This document shows positions 49,528-60,612 of a stretch of 64,000 nt of DNA, piece by piece. The stretch lies in NCBI GenBank assembly GCA_000419465.1, contig ATTB01000001.1, positions 62,001 through 126,000 on the forward strand, given 5' to 3'. Positions within the stretch are counted from its first letter, which is position 1. The number at the start of each line of letters is the position of its first letter. The DNA is from an alpha proteobacterium SCGC AAA028-C07 (lineage in GTDB: Bacteria; Pseudomonadota; Alphaproteobacteria; Pelagibacterales; Pelagibacteraceae). Below the pieces are notes generated by a model, which was given only the letters and a program-made list of their open reading frames with translations, did no database searches and was not told the DNA's origin. The position numbers and the translations under genes were made by a program.

Positions 49528-52388
49528 TGAAAGATCTAACTAATTCTAAAGAATTTATAGGACGTCATATAGGTCCATCAGATGAGCATATCAAAACTAT
49601 GCTTTCTTATTTAAATGTTAAATCATTAGACGAGCTGATTAAAAAAATTGTCCCAGATAGAATTTTAGAAAAAGAAGAGTTAAAATTAGATGATGCTATT
49701 TCAGAAGATAAAGCTCTTAAATTGTTAAAGCAAATTGTTCAAAAGAATAAAATTTATAAAAATTATCTAGGAGCGGGTTATTATGGAACCATCACTCCAA
49801 ATGTCATTTTAAGAAACATTTTAGAGAACCCAGGCTGGTATACTGCTTACACACCTTATCAGCCAGAAGTTGCTCAAGGAAGATTAGAGATGTTATTAAA
49901 TTTCCAGCAAATGATTATTGATCTTACAAAAATGGATATTGCAAATGCATCATTACTTGACGAAGGAACGGCGGCAGCTGAAGCCGTAGGTTTATGTCAA
50001 AGAATTAATCCTGATAATTTAAATAAAATTTTTATTTCTAACAAATGTAATGTCCAAACAATTGATGTTGTCAAAACTAGAGCTGAACCCTTTGGTCTTG
50101 AAATTATTGTAGGAGACAATGATGAGGATCTTACAAAGCTAGATAGTTTGTTGTGTGCAATCGTTCAATATCCAGATTCTCTTGGCAGTATTTATAACTT
50201 AAAAGAAATTATTGATATTATTCATAATAAAAAAGGCAAAGCCATTGTTGTGACTGATTTACTTGCCTTAACATTAATTAAGCCGCCCGGAGAAATGGGT
50301 GCTGATATTGTAGTTGGAAATTCACAAAGATTTGGTGTGCCTATGGGTTACGGCGGACCTCATGCGGCTTTTTTTGCAACAAAAGATGAATTCAAAAGAG
50401 CAATGCCAGGAAGGATTATTGGCGTATCGGTTGATAGAAAAAATAAACAAGCTTTGAGAATGGCTCTGCAAACTCGTGAGCAACATATAAGAAGAGAAAA
50501 GGCAACAAGCAATATTTGCACCGCTCAAGCTTTACTTTCTATTATGGCCGTAGCTTATGGAATTTATCATGGACCGGAAGGTATTAAAAAAATAGCAGAA
50601 CGTACTGCTGGAATTGCAAATTTATTTGCAGAAGCAATTCAAAAAAATAATTTTAAAATAGTTTCTCAAAATTATTTTGATACCGTAACTATATTTACAG
50701 GAGATGAAACAGAGGAATTTTATAAAAAAGCTTTAGCTAAAAAAATTAATATTAGAAAATTAAAAGATTTAATAAGTATTTCATTTGATGAAACTTCAGA
50801 AATTAGTGATCTAAAAGATCTATTCGAAGTATTTGGTATTAATGAAAAAATATCTAAAGAGACTAAAATTGATCAGATTTCAAAAGATTTTTTAAGAACA
50901 TCAAAATATTTAACACACGAAGTGTTTAATTCTTACCATTCTGAAACTGAAATGCTTCGTTACTTAAAGCGTCTAGAAGATAAGGATATTGCATTAAATA
51001 GATCAATGATTGCTTTAGGTTCTTGCACTATGAAATTAAACGCAGTTGCAGAGATGATTCCGGTAACTTGGCCTGAATTTGGAGCGCTTCATCCATTTGC
51101 TCCAGTAGATCAGGCAGAAGGTTATCATTTTATGTTTAATGATTTATCAAAAATGCTTTCTGAAATTACAGGTTTTAGCGGGATTTCCCTTCAACCTAAT
51201 GCAGGGGCTCAAGGAGAATATGCAGGTTTAATGGTTATTAGAAAATATCATTTATCTAGAGGTGAAAAAAATAGAAATGTTTGCCTTATTCCAAGCTCAG
51301 CTCACGGTACAAATCCAGCAAGCGCGCAAATGGCTGGAATGAAAGTTGTGGTTGTCAATTGCGATAAAGATGGCAATGTTGATTTTGAAGATCTTAAAAA
51401 GAAAGCGGCCGAACACTCAAAAGATTTAGCGGCTTTAATGGTAACATACCCATCAACTCATGGAGTGTTCGAAGAACAAATTACTGATATTTGCAAAATT
51501 ATTCATGACAACGGCGGACAGGTTTACATGGATGGAGCAAATCTAAATGCACTTGTTGGAATTGCAAAGCCAGGAAAATTTGGACCTGATGTTTGTCATA
51601 TGAATTTACACAAAACATTTTGCATTCCTCATGGCGGAGGAGGGCCAGGAATGGGTCCTATAGGAGTTAGTAAACATTTAGAGAAATTTTTACCAAACCA
51701 TCAGGTTATAAAACAAAATTCAGGACCAAGCACAGGCATGGGTGCAGTGTCAGCTGCTCCATGGGGAAGCGCTAGTATTCTTCCAATCTCATGGATGTAT
51801 ATAAAAATGATGGGGGCAGAAGGCCTTAAAAAAGCAACGCAAGTTGCAATATTAAGCGCAAACTACATGTCAAAAAAATTATCAGAACAATTTAGCACTT
51901 TGTATAAAGGTAAAAATGGGTTTGTTGCTCATGAGTGTATTATTGATTTAAGATCTATTAAGACAGAGACAGGAATAAGCGAAGAAGATATTGCGAAAAG
52001 ATTAATTGATTATGGTTTTCACGCACCAACTATGTCTTGGCCAGTTGCTGGAACTTTGATGGTTGAGCCTACAGAGAGTGAGAGCTTAAATGAATTAAAT
52101 AGATTTTGTGAAGCATTAATTAATATTAAAAAAGAAATTAATATGGTTAAAAATAAATTATTTGATACGAATGACAATCCACTTAAAAATGCTCCACATA
52201 CATTCCTTGAACTTTCAGCAGATGTTTGGGAGCACAAGTATACAAGGGAACAAGCGGCATTTCCGCTACAGTATTTAAAAGCTAATAAATACTGGTCCCC
52301 AGTTTCAAGAGTAGATAATGTTTATGGAGATAGAAATCTTGTTTGTAGTTGTCCAAGTTTAGAGAGTTATAGAGAGGAAGCTGCCTAG
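49527..52388 (+). CDS. gcvP: glycine dehydrogenase (decarboxylating), P protein
   Basis: GcvP decarboxylates glycine and loads the remaining aminomethyl group onto GcvH. It is the single-chain form of 953 residues, with fused N- and C-terminal halves. The PLP lysine is K696 in [32 protein letters not shown] marks the N-terminus, and [19 protein letters not shown] opens the second half. The start codon shares its A with the gcvH stop. Its TAG stop at 52386-52388 is followed at once, in the same frame, by a small ORF. Confidence 0.97.
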   Translation: MKDLTNSKEFIGRHIGPSDEHIKTMLSYLNVKSLDELIKKIVPDRILEKEELKLDDAISEDKALKLLKQIVQKNKIYKNYLGAGYYGTITPNVILRNILENPGWYTAYTPYQPEVAQGRLEMLLNFQQMIIDLTKMDIANASLLDEGTAAAEAVGLCQRINPDNLNKIFISNKCNVQTIDVVKTRAEPFGLEIIVGDNDEDLTKLDSLLCAIVQYPDSLGSIYNLKEIIDIIHNKKGKAIVVTDLLALTLIKPPGEMGADIVVGNSQRFGVPMGYGGPHAAFFATKDEFKRAMPGRIIGVSVDRKNKQALRMALQTREQHIRREKATSNICTAQALLSIMAVAYGIYHGPEGIKKIAERTAGIANLFAEAIQKNNFKIVSQNYFDTVTIFTGDETEEFYKKALAKKINIRKLKDLISISFDETSEISDLKDLFEVFGINEKISKETKIDQISKDFLRTSKYLTHEVFNSYHSETEMLRYLKRLEDKDIALNRSMIALGSCTMKLNAVAEMIPVTWPEFGALHPFAPVDQAEGYHFMFNDLSKMLSEITGFSGISLQPNAGAQGEYAGLMVIRKYHLSRGEKNRNVCLIPSSAHGTNPASAQMAGMKVVVVNCDKDGNVDFEDLKKKAAEHSKDLAALMVTYPSTHGVFEEQITDICKIIHDNGGQVYMDGANLNALVGIAKPGKFGPDVCHMNLHKTFCIPHGGGGPGMGPIGVSKHLEKFLPNHQVIKQNSGPSTGMGAVSAAPWGSASILPISWMYIKMMGAEGLKKATQVAILSANYMSKKLSEQFSTLYKGKNGFVAHECIIDLRSIKTETGISEEDIAKRLIDYGFHAPTMSWPVAGTLMVEPTESESLNELNRFCEALINIKKEINMVKNKLFDTNDNPLKNAPHTFLELSADVWEHKYTREQAAFPLQYLKANKYWSPVSRVDNVYGDRNLVCSCPSLESYREEAA

Positions 52389-52547
52389 TTGAAGCTAGAA
52401 TTGCTTTATAATCCTGGCAATGTGCTTTGCGATTTTCTCAAAATAAAAGATGATCATAAATTTATTTTAAGAGTTTTTGTAAACCTAACTTATTACGGAC
52501 ATATATTAGCAGCGATTTCATTATTTTATGTTAAGGCAACTAGTTAA
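52389..52547 (+). CDS. small hydrophobic protein between gcvP and tspO (unassigned)
   Basis: A 52-codon ORF begins with TTG immediately after the gcvP TAG stop and ends with TAA 2 bp before tspO. The predicted protein opens (M)KLELLYNPGNVLCDFLKIK and has a likely membrane stretch FVNLTYYGHILAAISLFYV near its end. A Shine-Dalgarno-like AGAGAGGAAG (52371-52380) lies 8 bp upstream of the TTG, inside gcvP, so independent initiation by coupling is credible. It is in the gcvP frame, so UAG readthrough is an alternative but weaker explanation. I do not recognise the family. Confidence 0.6.
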   Translation: MKLELLYNPGNVLCDFLKIKDDHKFILRVFVNLTYYGHILAAISLFYVKATS

Positions 52548-52549
52548 TA

Positions 52550-53041
52550 ATGAAAAAAAATAAATCAGAATCTAAAGATTATCTAAGTTTATTTACAATT
52601 GTTGTAGCTACTTTTTTAATAACTTTTCCAGCAGGATTTGTAACAAGAGCAGCATTAGATCCTTGGTATTATAATTTAATAAAACCAGCATTTAATCCAC
52701 CCAATTGGATTTTTGGACCAGTGTGGACACTACTTTACATAATGATGTCAGTTGCAGCTTGGCTTGCTTATAAAAAAAGCAAACATTCAAATAAAATTTT
52801 AACAGTATATTTTGTTCACTTATTAATTAACGCAAGTTGGAGTTATGTATTTTTTTATTATAAGAAAATTTTTCTTGCGAGTTTTATAATCTCAATCATT
52901 ATTTTTTTTATTTTATATTTGATGGTTTTGTATTCTAAGTACAGCAAGCCTTCCGTTTTATTAATGCTTCCTTATTTTGCCTGGTCGACGTTTGCTCTAT
53001 ATTTAAATAGCACAATTTATATTCTTAATTCGACCTATTAA
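52550..53041 (+). CDS. tspO: TspO/MBR family membrane protein
   Basis: TspO is a five-helix membrane protein that binds tetrapyrroles and affects porphyrin, stress or pigment responses in bacteria. The motifs PWYYNLIKPAFNPPNWIFGPVWTLLYIMMSVAAWL (about residues 37-71) and LINASWSYVFFYYKKIFLA are the core signature. The length of 163 residues is usual. An N-terminal stretch of about 13 charged residues precedes the first helix. It is the last gene of the gcv transcript unit and overlaps the converging prenyl synthase gene by 17 bp. Confidence 0.92.
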   Translation: MKKNKSESKDYLSLFTIVVATFLITFPAGFVTRAALDPWYYNLIKPAFNPPNWIFGPVWTLLYIMMSVAAWLAYKKSKHSNKILTVYFVHLLINASWSYVFFYYKKIFLASFIISIIIFFILYLMVLYSKYSKPSVLLMLPYFAWSTFALYLNSTIYILNSTY

Positions 53042-54038
53042 TTAAATAAAAAGATAGCTCTTGAAGTTTTTTTTTAATATCAGAATCTTTAAATATATTT
53101 AAAGAGTCGGATGATACATTTGAAAAATGCTCCGCTCTTTTTTTGCAAATTGTAATCACATCATATTTTTGCATTAATAACAAAACTTTACTTAACTCTT
53201 CCGCAGTTCTTATTTCTTGAGTAAAATATTTTTTTATTTGTTCTCTTTCAGTTTCATTTGATTTTTGGAATAAGATAATTATTGGTAAGGTAATTTTGCC
53301 TTCATAAAAATCATTACCAATATCTTTCCCAAATACTTTAGTAGAATTGTAGTCTAAAATATCATCACTGATTTGAAATACGATACCAAGATTAACTCCA
53401 TATGATTGTAATGCTTTTTTTTCATTATCAGATTTATTTGCAAGACAACCACCCACTTTCATTGCTGCTCCAAATAATGAAGCTGTTTTTTGAGTCACGA
53501 TATTCAAATAAACTTGTTCAGTGATATCTACTTCGTTTTTATGTTGAAGCTGAAGTACTTCACCTTGCGCAATTTCTGCAGATACATTTGATAACAGTTT
53601 TAAAATTTCTAAAGAACCAACATCAACCATAATTTCAAAACATCTACTCAAGAAATAATCACCAACTAAAATAGAAGGTTGATTTCCCCAAATAATATTT
53701 GAAGTTTTTTTACCTCTTCTTACTGAGCTGTTATCGATAACGTCGTCATGTAGTAAAGTTGCGCTATGAATAAGCTCAACACAAGCAGCTAAATGAATAT
53801 TGTGTTCACCCTTGTATTCAGTAATTTTAGAGCTTGCTAAAGTCAGTATAGATCTTAATCTTTTTCCTCCAGAACCTAATTGATATAGTGTCATTTTCCC
53901 AATTAGATCTACCTCGCTTGATAATTTTAATTTAGTAAATTCTTCAACTTTATCTAAATCATTATTAAATATTTCCTTAAGAGAATCGTAAGGAGTTTTT
54001 TTCTGAAATTTTTCTAGTTGTACGATATTATTTTTCAC
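53025..54038 (-). CDS. ispB: all-trans polyprenyl diphosphate synthase
   Basis: This enzyme extends farnesyl diphosphate with isopentenyl units to make the long side chain of a quinone. The first aspartate-rich motif is D98-D-V-I-D102 in LLHDDVIDNSSVRRGK, and the second is D225-D-I-L-D229. GGKRLRS near residue 58 binds isopentenyl diphosphate. The 337-residue length and the small residues before the first motif suggest a long-chain (C40-C50) product, probably for ubiquinone, but chain length is not certain. The gene stands alone, divergent from the S49 peptidase. Confidence 0.9.
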   Translation of the reverse strand: MKNNIVQLEKFQKKTPYDSLKEIFNNDLDKVEEFTKLKLSSEVDLIGKMTLYQLGSGGKRLRSILTLASSKITEYKGEHNIHLAACVELIHSATLLHDDVIDNSSVRRGKKTSNIIWGNQPSILVGDYFLSRCFEIMVDVGSLEILKLLSNVSAEIAQGEVLQLQHKNEVDITEQVYLNIVTQKTASLFGAAMKVGGCLANKSDNEKKALQSYGVNLGIVFQISDDILDYNSTKVFGKDIGNDFYEGKITLPIIILFQKSNETEREQIKKYFTQEIRTAEELSKVLLLMQKYDVITICKKRAEHFSNVSSDSLNIFKDSDIKKKLQELSFYLINRSN

Positions 54039-54128
54039 GAGGCGTTTGTAGCATTAATAAATATAAAGTATTATTAAATTTTTACTCTGGAATACTGATA
54101 ATAAACGTTTAAAAGATATGAAATAAAT

Positions 54129-54941
54129 ATGTTATCTTTTTTTAAATCAAAACCAACAGTTTCTCTAATCAGATTAAATGGAGTTATAGGCAATGTAGGC
54201 AGATTTAGCCAAGGCATGAGCTATGCTAGTCAAAGCGATATTATTAAAAAAGCCTTTGCTTTAAAGAATATTAAAGCAGTAGTGATTTCTATTAATTCAC
54301 CAGGAGGATCGCCAGTTCAGTCCAATCTTTTATATGATCTTATTCGATCCGAAGCTGATGATAAAAAAGTAAAAGTAATTACCTATGCCGAAGATGTGGC
54401 GGCTTCAGGTGGATATATGCTGATGTGCGCAGGAGATGAAATTTATGCAAACGCTAATTCTATTGTTGGATCTATTGGAGTAATTTATTCGGCATTTGGA
54501 TTTCAAGAGTTAATAAAAAAAATTGGTGTGCAAAGAAGAGTGCATACTGCAGGTGAAAGTAAAAGTATTTTAGATCCATTTTTAGAAGAAAAAAAAGAAG
54601 ATGTAGAAAAGTTAAAATCTTTGCAAAAAGATTTGCATGATGAATTTATTAATTTAGTTAAGAAAAGCAGAAAAGATAAATTAAAATCTGAGAATCATTC
54701 AATGTTGTTCTCAGGTGAGTTTTGGTCTGGAAAAAAATCATTACAACTTGGTTTAATTGATGGAGTTGGAACTTTACAAGAAATTTTAAAAGAAAAATTC
54801 GGCAAAGATCTTAAAGTTAAAAAATTTGAAGCAGCGCAAAGTTGGTTAAAAAGAAAACTTTCCTCACAATTACCAGGATCGTATTCAGAAGTTATAAATG
54901 AACTGGAAGTAAGATCGATCTGGAACAAATATGGCTTATAA
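54129..54941 (+). CDS. S49 family serine peptidase (SppA-like)
   Basis: A 270-residue protease of the short SppA/SohB type. A serine-lysine dyad can be placed at S93 in [10 protein letters not shown] and K145 in [12 protein letters not shown], both in the correct family context; [10 protein letters not shown] and [10 protein letters not shown] are the other motifs. SppA proteins degrade leftover signal peptides or act in membrane quality control. I see no signal peptide or membrane helix, so location is uncertain. It starts the run sppA-like, glyQ, glyS, ppdK with a 2-bp gap. Confidence 0.88.
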   Translation: MLSFFKSKPTVSLIRLNGVIGNVGRFSQGMSYASQSDIIKKAFALKNIKAVVISINSPGGSPVQSNLLYDLIRSEADDKKVKVITYAEDVAASGGYMLMCAGDEIYANANSIVGSIGVIYSAFGFQELIKKIGVQRRVHTAGESKSILDPFLEEKKEDVEKLKSLQKDLHDEFINLVKKSRKDKLKSENHSMLFSGEFWSGKKSLQLGLIDGVGTLQEILKEKFGKDLKVKKFEAAQSWLKRKLSSQLPGSYSEVINELEVRSIWNKYGL

Positions 54942-54943
54942 AA

Positions 54944-55873
54944 ATGGCTGCTAAAAAGACATTAAATAAAAAAAAAGTTATAACAAAAAAAAAAGTTGTA
55001 ACTAAAAATAAATCTAAACCACAAGATTTGTCTTTTCAGGAAGTTATATTTAAATTACAAAAATTTTGGTCTGATTATGGTTGTGTTGTGATGCAGCCTT
55101 ACGATATGGAGGTTGGGGCCGGCACTTTTCATCCTGCAACAACATTAAGATCTTTAGGACCTAAACCTTGGAAAGCAGCTTATGTTCAGCCTTCAAGAAG
55201 ACCAACAGATGGTCGTTATGGAGACAATCCAAATAGACTTCAACATTATTATCAATTTCAAGTTTTAATCAAACCATCACCGGAGAATGTTCAGAGTCTT
55301 TATCTTAGAAGCTTAAGTGCACTTGGAATAAATTATAAAGAGCATGATATTCGTTTTGTAGAAGATGATTGGGAAAGTCCAACATTAGGAGCTTCAGGAC
55401 TGGGATGGGAAGTCTGGTGTGATGGAATGGAGATTACTCAATTTACTTACTTTCAACAAATGGCAGGCTTTGAATGTAAACCAGTCTCAGCCGAAATTAC
55501 TTATGGCCTTGAGAGAATTACAATGTTCATTCAAGGAGTAGATAGTGTATTTGACATTAGATGGAATAATGAAGGAGTTAAATATGGAGACGTTTATAAA
55601 CGTAATGAAAAAGAATTTTCAGCATATAATTTTGAATTTGCAAACACAGACAATCTTCTAAAATCATTTGCGATGGCAGAGGGTGAGTGTCAGAATTTAT
55701 TATCAAAAAATTTAGCTCTGCCTGCTTATGATCAGTGTTTAAAAGCCAGCCATATCTTTAATACTTTAGACGCAAGAGGAGTTATATCAGTTACGGAAAG
55801 AGCTGGATTTATTAACAAAATTAGAACTCTTGTTAAGGGCACAGCGGAAGTTTGGTTAAAGAACTCTGACTAA
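54944..55873 (+). CDS. glyQ: glycyl-tRNA synthetase alpha subunit
   Basis: GlyQ is the catalytic subunit of the heterotetrameric glycyl-tRNA synthetase. Class II motifs are evident in [71 protein letters not shown] and [21 protein letters not shown]. The chain has an extra lysine-rich head of about 26 residues ([20 protein letters not shown]...) ahead of the usual start. An in-frame TTG at 55028 would remove it, but the ATG 2 bp after the previous gene is the natural start. It is coupled to glyS through TAATG. Confidence 0.96.
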   Translation: MAAKKTLNKKKVITKKKVVTKNKSKPQDLSFQEVIFKLQKFWSDYGCVVMQPYDMEVGAGTFHPATTLRSLGPKPWKAAYVQPSRRPTDGRYGDNPNRLQHYYQFQVLIKPSPENVQSLYLRSLSALGINYKEHDIRFVEDDWESPTLGASGLGWEVWCDGMEITQFTYFQQMAGFECKPVSAEITYGLERITMFIQGVDSVFDIRWNNEGVKYGDVYKRNEKEFSAYNFEFANTDNLLKSFAMAEGECQNLLSKNLALPAYDQCLKASHIFNTLDARGVISVTERAGFINKIRTLVKGTAEVWLKNSD

Positions 55874-57939
55874 TGTCTGACTTATTATTAGAATTATATT
55901 CTGAAGAAATACCACCTACATTACAAGAAGATGCCAAGAATAATATCACTGCAAATTTTTTATCGTTTTTCGAAAAGTATGATTTTAAAAAAGTTGTAAG
56001 CGAAATTTATTCAACACCAAAAAGATTAATTTTTTATTATAGTAATTTACCAACAAACATTAAAACTGAAGCCAAAGTTTTAAGAGGTCCAAAAGTTGGG
56101 GCGCCAGAGCAGGCTATACAAGGATTTATTAAATCAAATAATTTAGATCCAAAAGATATTTACGAAGAAGAAACAGACAAGGGAAAGTTTATATTTGCAA
56201 AAACGCAAAAAAGAGAAATACCAGTTGTTGAGGAAATTAAGAAAAATATTCCCCATTTTTTAAATGGTCTACAATGGAGAAAAAAAATGCGTTGGGGCAG
56301 TCATGATCTTTCTTGGGGCAGGCCTTTAAAATCAATTTTATGTTTATTTGATAAGCAAACTATTCCATTTAATTTTTTTCATTTAACATCAACAAATATA
56401 ACTTATGTGGATGGTCCATTAGAAGATAAGGCCGTTGTTGTTAAAGATTATAGTCATTTTAAAAAAATATTAACTGATAAAAGAATTACCTTTGATAACG
56501 CAGAAAGAGAAAAATTAATTACTAAAAATATTCAATCATTTCTTAAAAAGAATGATTGTGAATTAGAAATTAATAAAAAACTACTAAAACAAGTTATTAA
56601 TCTTGTAGAAGATCCAATTGTTCTAAAAGGATCATTTTTAAAAGATTTTTTAAAATTACCTGAAGAACTTCTTATTTTAACAATGCAGTATCATCAAAGA
56701 TATTTTCCAATGCGCTCTACTAATAATCATAAATTAATAAATAATTTTATTGTTGTTGCAAATAAAGAAGATATTAAAAATAAAATAATAAAAGGAAATG
56801 AGAGAGTCCTTACTGCTCGTTTGTCAGATGCAAAATTTTTCTGGGAAAAAAATAAAGGCCAAAATTTAGTAAAACAAGTAAGTAAACTTAAAGGAATTAC
56901 TTTTTATCAAAGCCTAGGCTCACTTCATGACAAAACACAAAGAATAAGAGTTTTGGCATCTTTCATTGCAGATATTGTTAATTGTAAAAAAGATGATGCT
57001 GAAATAGCAGCTTCAATTTGCAAAGCAGATTTAGTTTCAGATTTAGTCGGAGAATATCCAGAGCTTCAGGGAGTTCTTGGAAAGTATTTTGCAGTAGAGC
57101 AAGGTTTTAGTTTAGAAATTGCAAATGCAATCTCTGATCATTATTTACCAGTTGGACCAGAAGATAGAGTACCAAAAGAAAAAATTTCGATCGCGATTGC
57201 GCTAGCTGATAAGATTGATAATTTAGTTGGTTTCTTCGGTATCAATGAAAAACCAACAAGTTCAAAAGATCCTTACGCATTAAGAAGATCAGCCCTTGGT
57301 ATTCTTAGAATAGTAATAGAAAATAGAATTTCTATCTCATTAAAAGAATTAATTAATAACTCGAAAAACTCATATCTTACACAAAGAGTGAACATGCAAA
57401 ACCTTAAGTTTACTGAGGAGATTTTAGCTTTTGTGTCAGACCGATTTAAAAACTTACTTAAGGATCAAAAAATTAGACCGGATGTTATTGAATCTGTTTT
57501 ATTCAACAGTAGATCCGATGATTATTATTCTTTGTTTACTAAAATTAAAAATTTAAACAAAGTAGTTAAAAGTGAAGACGGACAAAATGTTATTGCAGTT
57601 TATAAAAGATGTACAAATATTTTAGAGCAATCAAAAAAAGATCTTAAACAAGAATTATTTGGAGATCCCGAGACTGTTTTATTTAAACATAATGAAGAAA
57701 ATTTTTTATTAGAAAAAATAAATGAAATTAGAGAGCATTATACAACTCCTGCACGATTAAGAACTGTAGAGCAGACGATGGGTTTGCTGGCTGGGACAAA
57801 AGGTTTTGTTGATAAGTTTTTTGATAACGTAAAAGTTAATGATGAAAATGAGCAGATCAAAAAGAACAGACTAGAGTTATTATTCCTATTATGTAAAACT
57901 TTTGATAGTTTTGCTGACTTTTCAAAATTTGAGGTTTAG
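55873..57939 (+). CDS. glyS: glycyl-tRNA synthetase beta subunit
   Basis: GlyS binds tRNA-Gly and forms the tetramer with GlyQ. The N-terminus LLLELYSEEIPPTLQEDAK, the GLQWRKKMRWG motif near residue 130, VLTARLSDAKFFWEKN near 310, and DKIDNLVGFFGI plus SSKDPYALRRSALG near 445-475 are family signatures. The C-terminal anticodon-binding helices are present. The length of 688 residues is standard. It shares one base with glyQ and is followed by ppdK after 6 bp. Confidence 0.96.
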   Translation: MSDLLLELYSEEIPPTLQEDAKNNITANFLSFFEKYDFKKVVSEIYSTPKRLIFYYSNLPTNIKTEAKVLRGPKVGAPEQAIQGFIKSNNLDPKDIYEEETDKGKFIFAKTQKREIPVVEEIKKNIPHFLNGLQWRKKMRWGSHDLSWGRPLKSILCLFDKQTIPFNFFHLTSTNITYVDGPLEDKAVVVKDYSHFKKILTDKRITFDNAEREKLITKNIQSFLKKNDCELEINKKLLKQVINLVEDPIVLKGSFLKDFLKLPEELLILTMQYHQRYFPMRSTNNHKLINNFIVVANKEDIKNKIIKGNERVLTARLSDAKFFWEKNKGQNLVKQVSKLKGITFYQSLGSLHDKTQRIRVLASFIADIVNCKKDDAEIAASICKADLVSDLVGEYPELQGVLGKYFAVEQGFSLEIANAISDHYLPVGPEDRVPKEKISIAIALADKIDNLVGFFGINEKPTSSKDPYALRRSALGILRIVIENRISISLKELINNSKNSYLTQRVNMQNLKFTEEILAFVSDRFKNLLKDQKIRPDVIESVLFNSRSDDYYSLFTKIKNLNKVVKSEDGQNVIAVYKRCTNILEQSKKDLKQELFGDPETVLFKHNEENFLLEKINEIREHYTTPARLRTVEQTMGLLAGTKGFVDKFFDNVKVNDENEQIKKNRLELLFLLCKTFDSFADFSKFEV

Positions 57940-57945
57940 AAAAAA

Positions 57946-60612
57946 ATGCCAAAGTGGGTTTATCAGTTTAATAATTCAAACTGCGAAGGAACTGTTTCGC
58001 AAAAACCTCTTCTAGGAGGAAAAGGAGCAAATCTTGCGGAGATGGGTAAATTAGGACTGCCTGTTCCTCCGGGATTTACAATTACAACAGAAGTCTGCAC
58101 TGAGTTTTATAAAAATAATCAAAAATATCCAGACGATCTAAAAATTCAAGTAGAGGATGCCGTAAGAAATATTGAAAAAATTTTAGGAAAAAATTTCGGT
58201 GACGTTAATAATCCTTTATTAGTATCAGTCAGATCAGGCGCAAGAGTTTCGATGCCTGGAATGATGGATACTGTTTTAAATTTAGGACTGAATGACAAAA
58301 CAGTTTTAGGATTAATTAAAAAAACTAATAACGAAACATTTGCTTATGATAGCTACAGACGCTTCATTCAAATGTATAGCAATGTTGTTCTTGAAGTAGA
58401 TCTTCATAATTTTGAGGATTTGCTTGATAATTACAAGTTAACAAAAGGTGTATTGTCAGACACAGAACTTAAAGCTGAAGATTGGAAAACAATTGTTGGT
58501 AATTATAAAGACATTGTAAAAAAAAATACAAAAAAAGATTTTCCTCAAGACTCCCATGAACAATTATGGGGAGCGATAAGCGCTGTATTTCAATCTTGGC
58601 AAAATCAAAGAGCAAAAACATACAGAAGATTAAATAATATTCCTGAGGAGTGGGGCACAGCAGTCAATATTCAATCTATGGTGTTTGGTAACATGGGCAA
58701 CGATTGTGCAACGGGTGTTGCATTTACAAGAAACCCATCCACAGGAGAAAATAGTTTTTATGGAGAATACTTAATTAATGCTCAAGGCGAAGATGTTGTT
58801 GCAGGAATTCGGACACCAAGAAATATTACTAAAAAAGCAAGAATGGAGTCATCTTCTGAGGATTTGTCATTAGAAGAAACAATGCCAGAAGCATTCGCAG
58901 AACTTACAAAAATTTATAAAAAATTAGAAATTCACTATCGTGATATGCAAGATATTGAATTTACTATTGAGAATAAGAAGCTTTGGATGTTACAGACAAG
59001 ATCAGGAAAAAGAACTGCAAAAGCTTCAATTAAGATTGCAGTAGATATGGTTAGTGAAAAATTAATCACAAAAGACGAAGCGTTACTTAGAATTGATCCA
59101 AAAATTTTAGATACTCTTCTTCATCCAACTTTAGACCCAAAAGCTAAAAAAAATGTAATAGCAAAAGGACTTCCAGCATCTCCAGGGGCTGCAACAGGAA
59201 AGGTTACTTTTAATGCAGATGACGCTGAACAAATGAAAGCAAATAATCAAAATACTATTTTAGTTCGAGTTGAAACATCCCCAGAAGATATTCATGGAAT
59301 GCACGCTGCTGTTGGAATTTTAACTTGCAGAGGAGGAATGACAAGTCATGCCGCCGTTGTTGCAAGAGGTATGGGAAGACCCTGTGTTTCAGGAGCTGGA
59401 AACATAAAAATAGATTATGCGGCTAAGTTTTTCAAAGTAGATAACACTGAAGTTAAAGAAGGGGACATTATAACAATCGATGGCTCAACAGGCGAAGTTA
59501 TGCTTGGAGAAGTTAAGACAATTAATCCAGACATCTCTGGGGATTTTTCTCAGATGATGAAATGGGCGGATGAAGTTAGAACTTTAAAAATTAGAGCAAA
59601 CGCGGAAACCCCATTAGATTCTCGAACCGCAAGAGGATTTGGTGCAGAGGGAATTGGACTTTGCAGAACAGAACATATGTTTTTTGATGAAGAAAGAATT
59701 TTATATGTAAGACAGATGATTCTTTCAAAAACTAAAGTAGATCGTCTAAGAGCTTTAGATAAAATTTTACCTTTTCAAAGAAAAGATTTTGTAGAAATTT
59801 TTACAATTATGAAAGGTCTTCCAGTTACAGTTAGATTACTAGACCCGCCGTTACATGAATTTTTACCGAAAACGGAAAAAGAAATTGAGATTGTTGCAAA
59901 GTCTTTAAAAATTCATTCAAGCGAAATTAAAAATAGAATTAATTATTTACATGAAGAAAATCCCATGTTGGGTCACAGAGGTTGTCGTTTAGCAATTTCT
60001 TTTCCTGAAATTTATGAAATGCAATGTCGGGCAATTTTTGAAGCGTTATATGAATTACAAAAACAAAAAGTTGAAGCAGTAATCCCAGAAATTATGATTC
60101 CACTTGTTGCAACAGAAAGAGAAATTGAAATTTTAAGAGGATTGGTTGATCGCATTGCGCAAGAAGTTCAAAAAAATAATAATTTTAAAGTAGATTATTT
60201 AGTAGGTACCATGATTGAGCTTCCAAGAGCTGCTCTTAATGCAAAAAATATTGCAAAACATGCAGACTTTTTTAGTTTTGGAACAAATGATTTAACACAG
60301 ACAACACTTGGTATATCAAGGGACGACTCTGGTAAATTTTTAGATGACTATGTTGAAAATAAAATATTTAAAATTGATCCATTTGTAAGCATTGATCAAG
60401 ATGGAGTGGGTGAGCTTATAAAACTTGCATGTTCACGAGGACTTGAAGCAAAAAAAAATATCAAACTTGGAATTTGTGGTGAGCATGGTGGAGATCCAGA
60501 TTCTATAGATTTTTGTCATAGAGCTGGATTACATTATGTATCTTGTTCGCCATACAGAGTTCCAATTGCAAGATTGTCTGCTGCGCAAGCAAGCATAAGG
60601 TCAAAAAAATAA
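57946..60612 (+). CDS. ppdK: pyruvate, phosphate dikinase
   Basis: PPDK interconverts pyruvate, ATP and phosphate with phosphoenolpyruvate, AMP and pyrophosphate, so it can feed gluconeogenesis or use pyrophosphate. The N-terminal ATP-grasp domain has LLGGKGANLAEMGKLGLPVPPGFTI and SVRSGARVSMPGMMDTVLNLG. The phosphohistidine is H468 in GGMTSHAAVVARGMGRPCV. The C-terminal PEP/pyruvate barrel ends with KLGICGEHGGDPDSIDFC near residue 845. The length of 888 residues is typical. The glyS-ppdK neighbourhood is common in alphaproteobacteria. Confidence 0.97.
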   Translation: MPKWVYQFNNSNCEGTVSQKPLLGGKGANLAEMGKLGLPVPPGFTITTEVCTEFYKNNQKYPDDLKIQVEDAVRNIEKILGKNFGDVNNPLLVSVRSGARVSMPGMMDTVLNLGLNDKTVLGLIKKTNNETFAYDSYRRFIQMYSNVVLEVDLHNFEDLLDNYKLTKGVLSDTELKAEDWKTIVGNYKDIVKKNTKKDFPQDSHEQLWGAISAVFQSWQNQRAKTYRRLNNIPEEWGTAVNIQSMVFGNMGNDCATGVAFTRNPSTGENSFYGEYLINAQGEDVVAGIRTPRNITKKARMESSSEDLSLEETMPEAFAELTKIYKKLEIHYRDMQDIEFTIENKKLWMLQTRSGKRTAKASIKIAVDMVSEKLITKDEALLRIDPKILDTLLHPTLDPKAKKNVIAKGLPASPGAATGKVTFNADDAEQMKANNQNTILVRVETSPEDIHGMHAAVGILTCRGGMTSHAAVVARGMGRPCVSGAGNIKIDYAAKFFKVDNTEVKEGDIITIDGSTGEVMLGEVKTINPDISGDFSQMMKWADEVRTLKIRANAETPLDSRTARGFGAEGIGLCRTEHMFFDEERILYVRQMILSKTKVDRLRALDKILPFQRKDFVEIFTIMKGLPVTVRLLDPPLHEFLPKTEKEIEIVAKSLKIHSSEIKNRINYLHEENPMLGHRGCRLAISFPEIYEMQCRAIFEALYELQKQKVEAVIPEIMIPLVATEREIEILRGLVDRIAQEVQKNNNFKVDYLVGTMIELPRAALNAKNIAKHADFFSFGTNDLTQTTLGISRDDSGKFLDDYVENKIFKIDPFVSIDQDGVGELIKLACSRGLEAKKNIKLGICGEHGGDPDSIDFCHRAGLHYVSCSPYRVPIARLSAAQASIRSKK

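Noticed and set aside
52386-52388. UAG readthrough or recoding at the gcvP stop
   Set aside because: GcvP is full length at the TAG, and a ribosome site upstream of the following TTG explains a separate small gene more simply.
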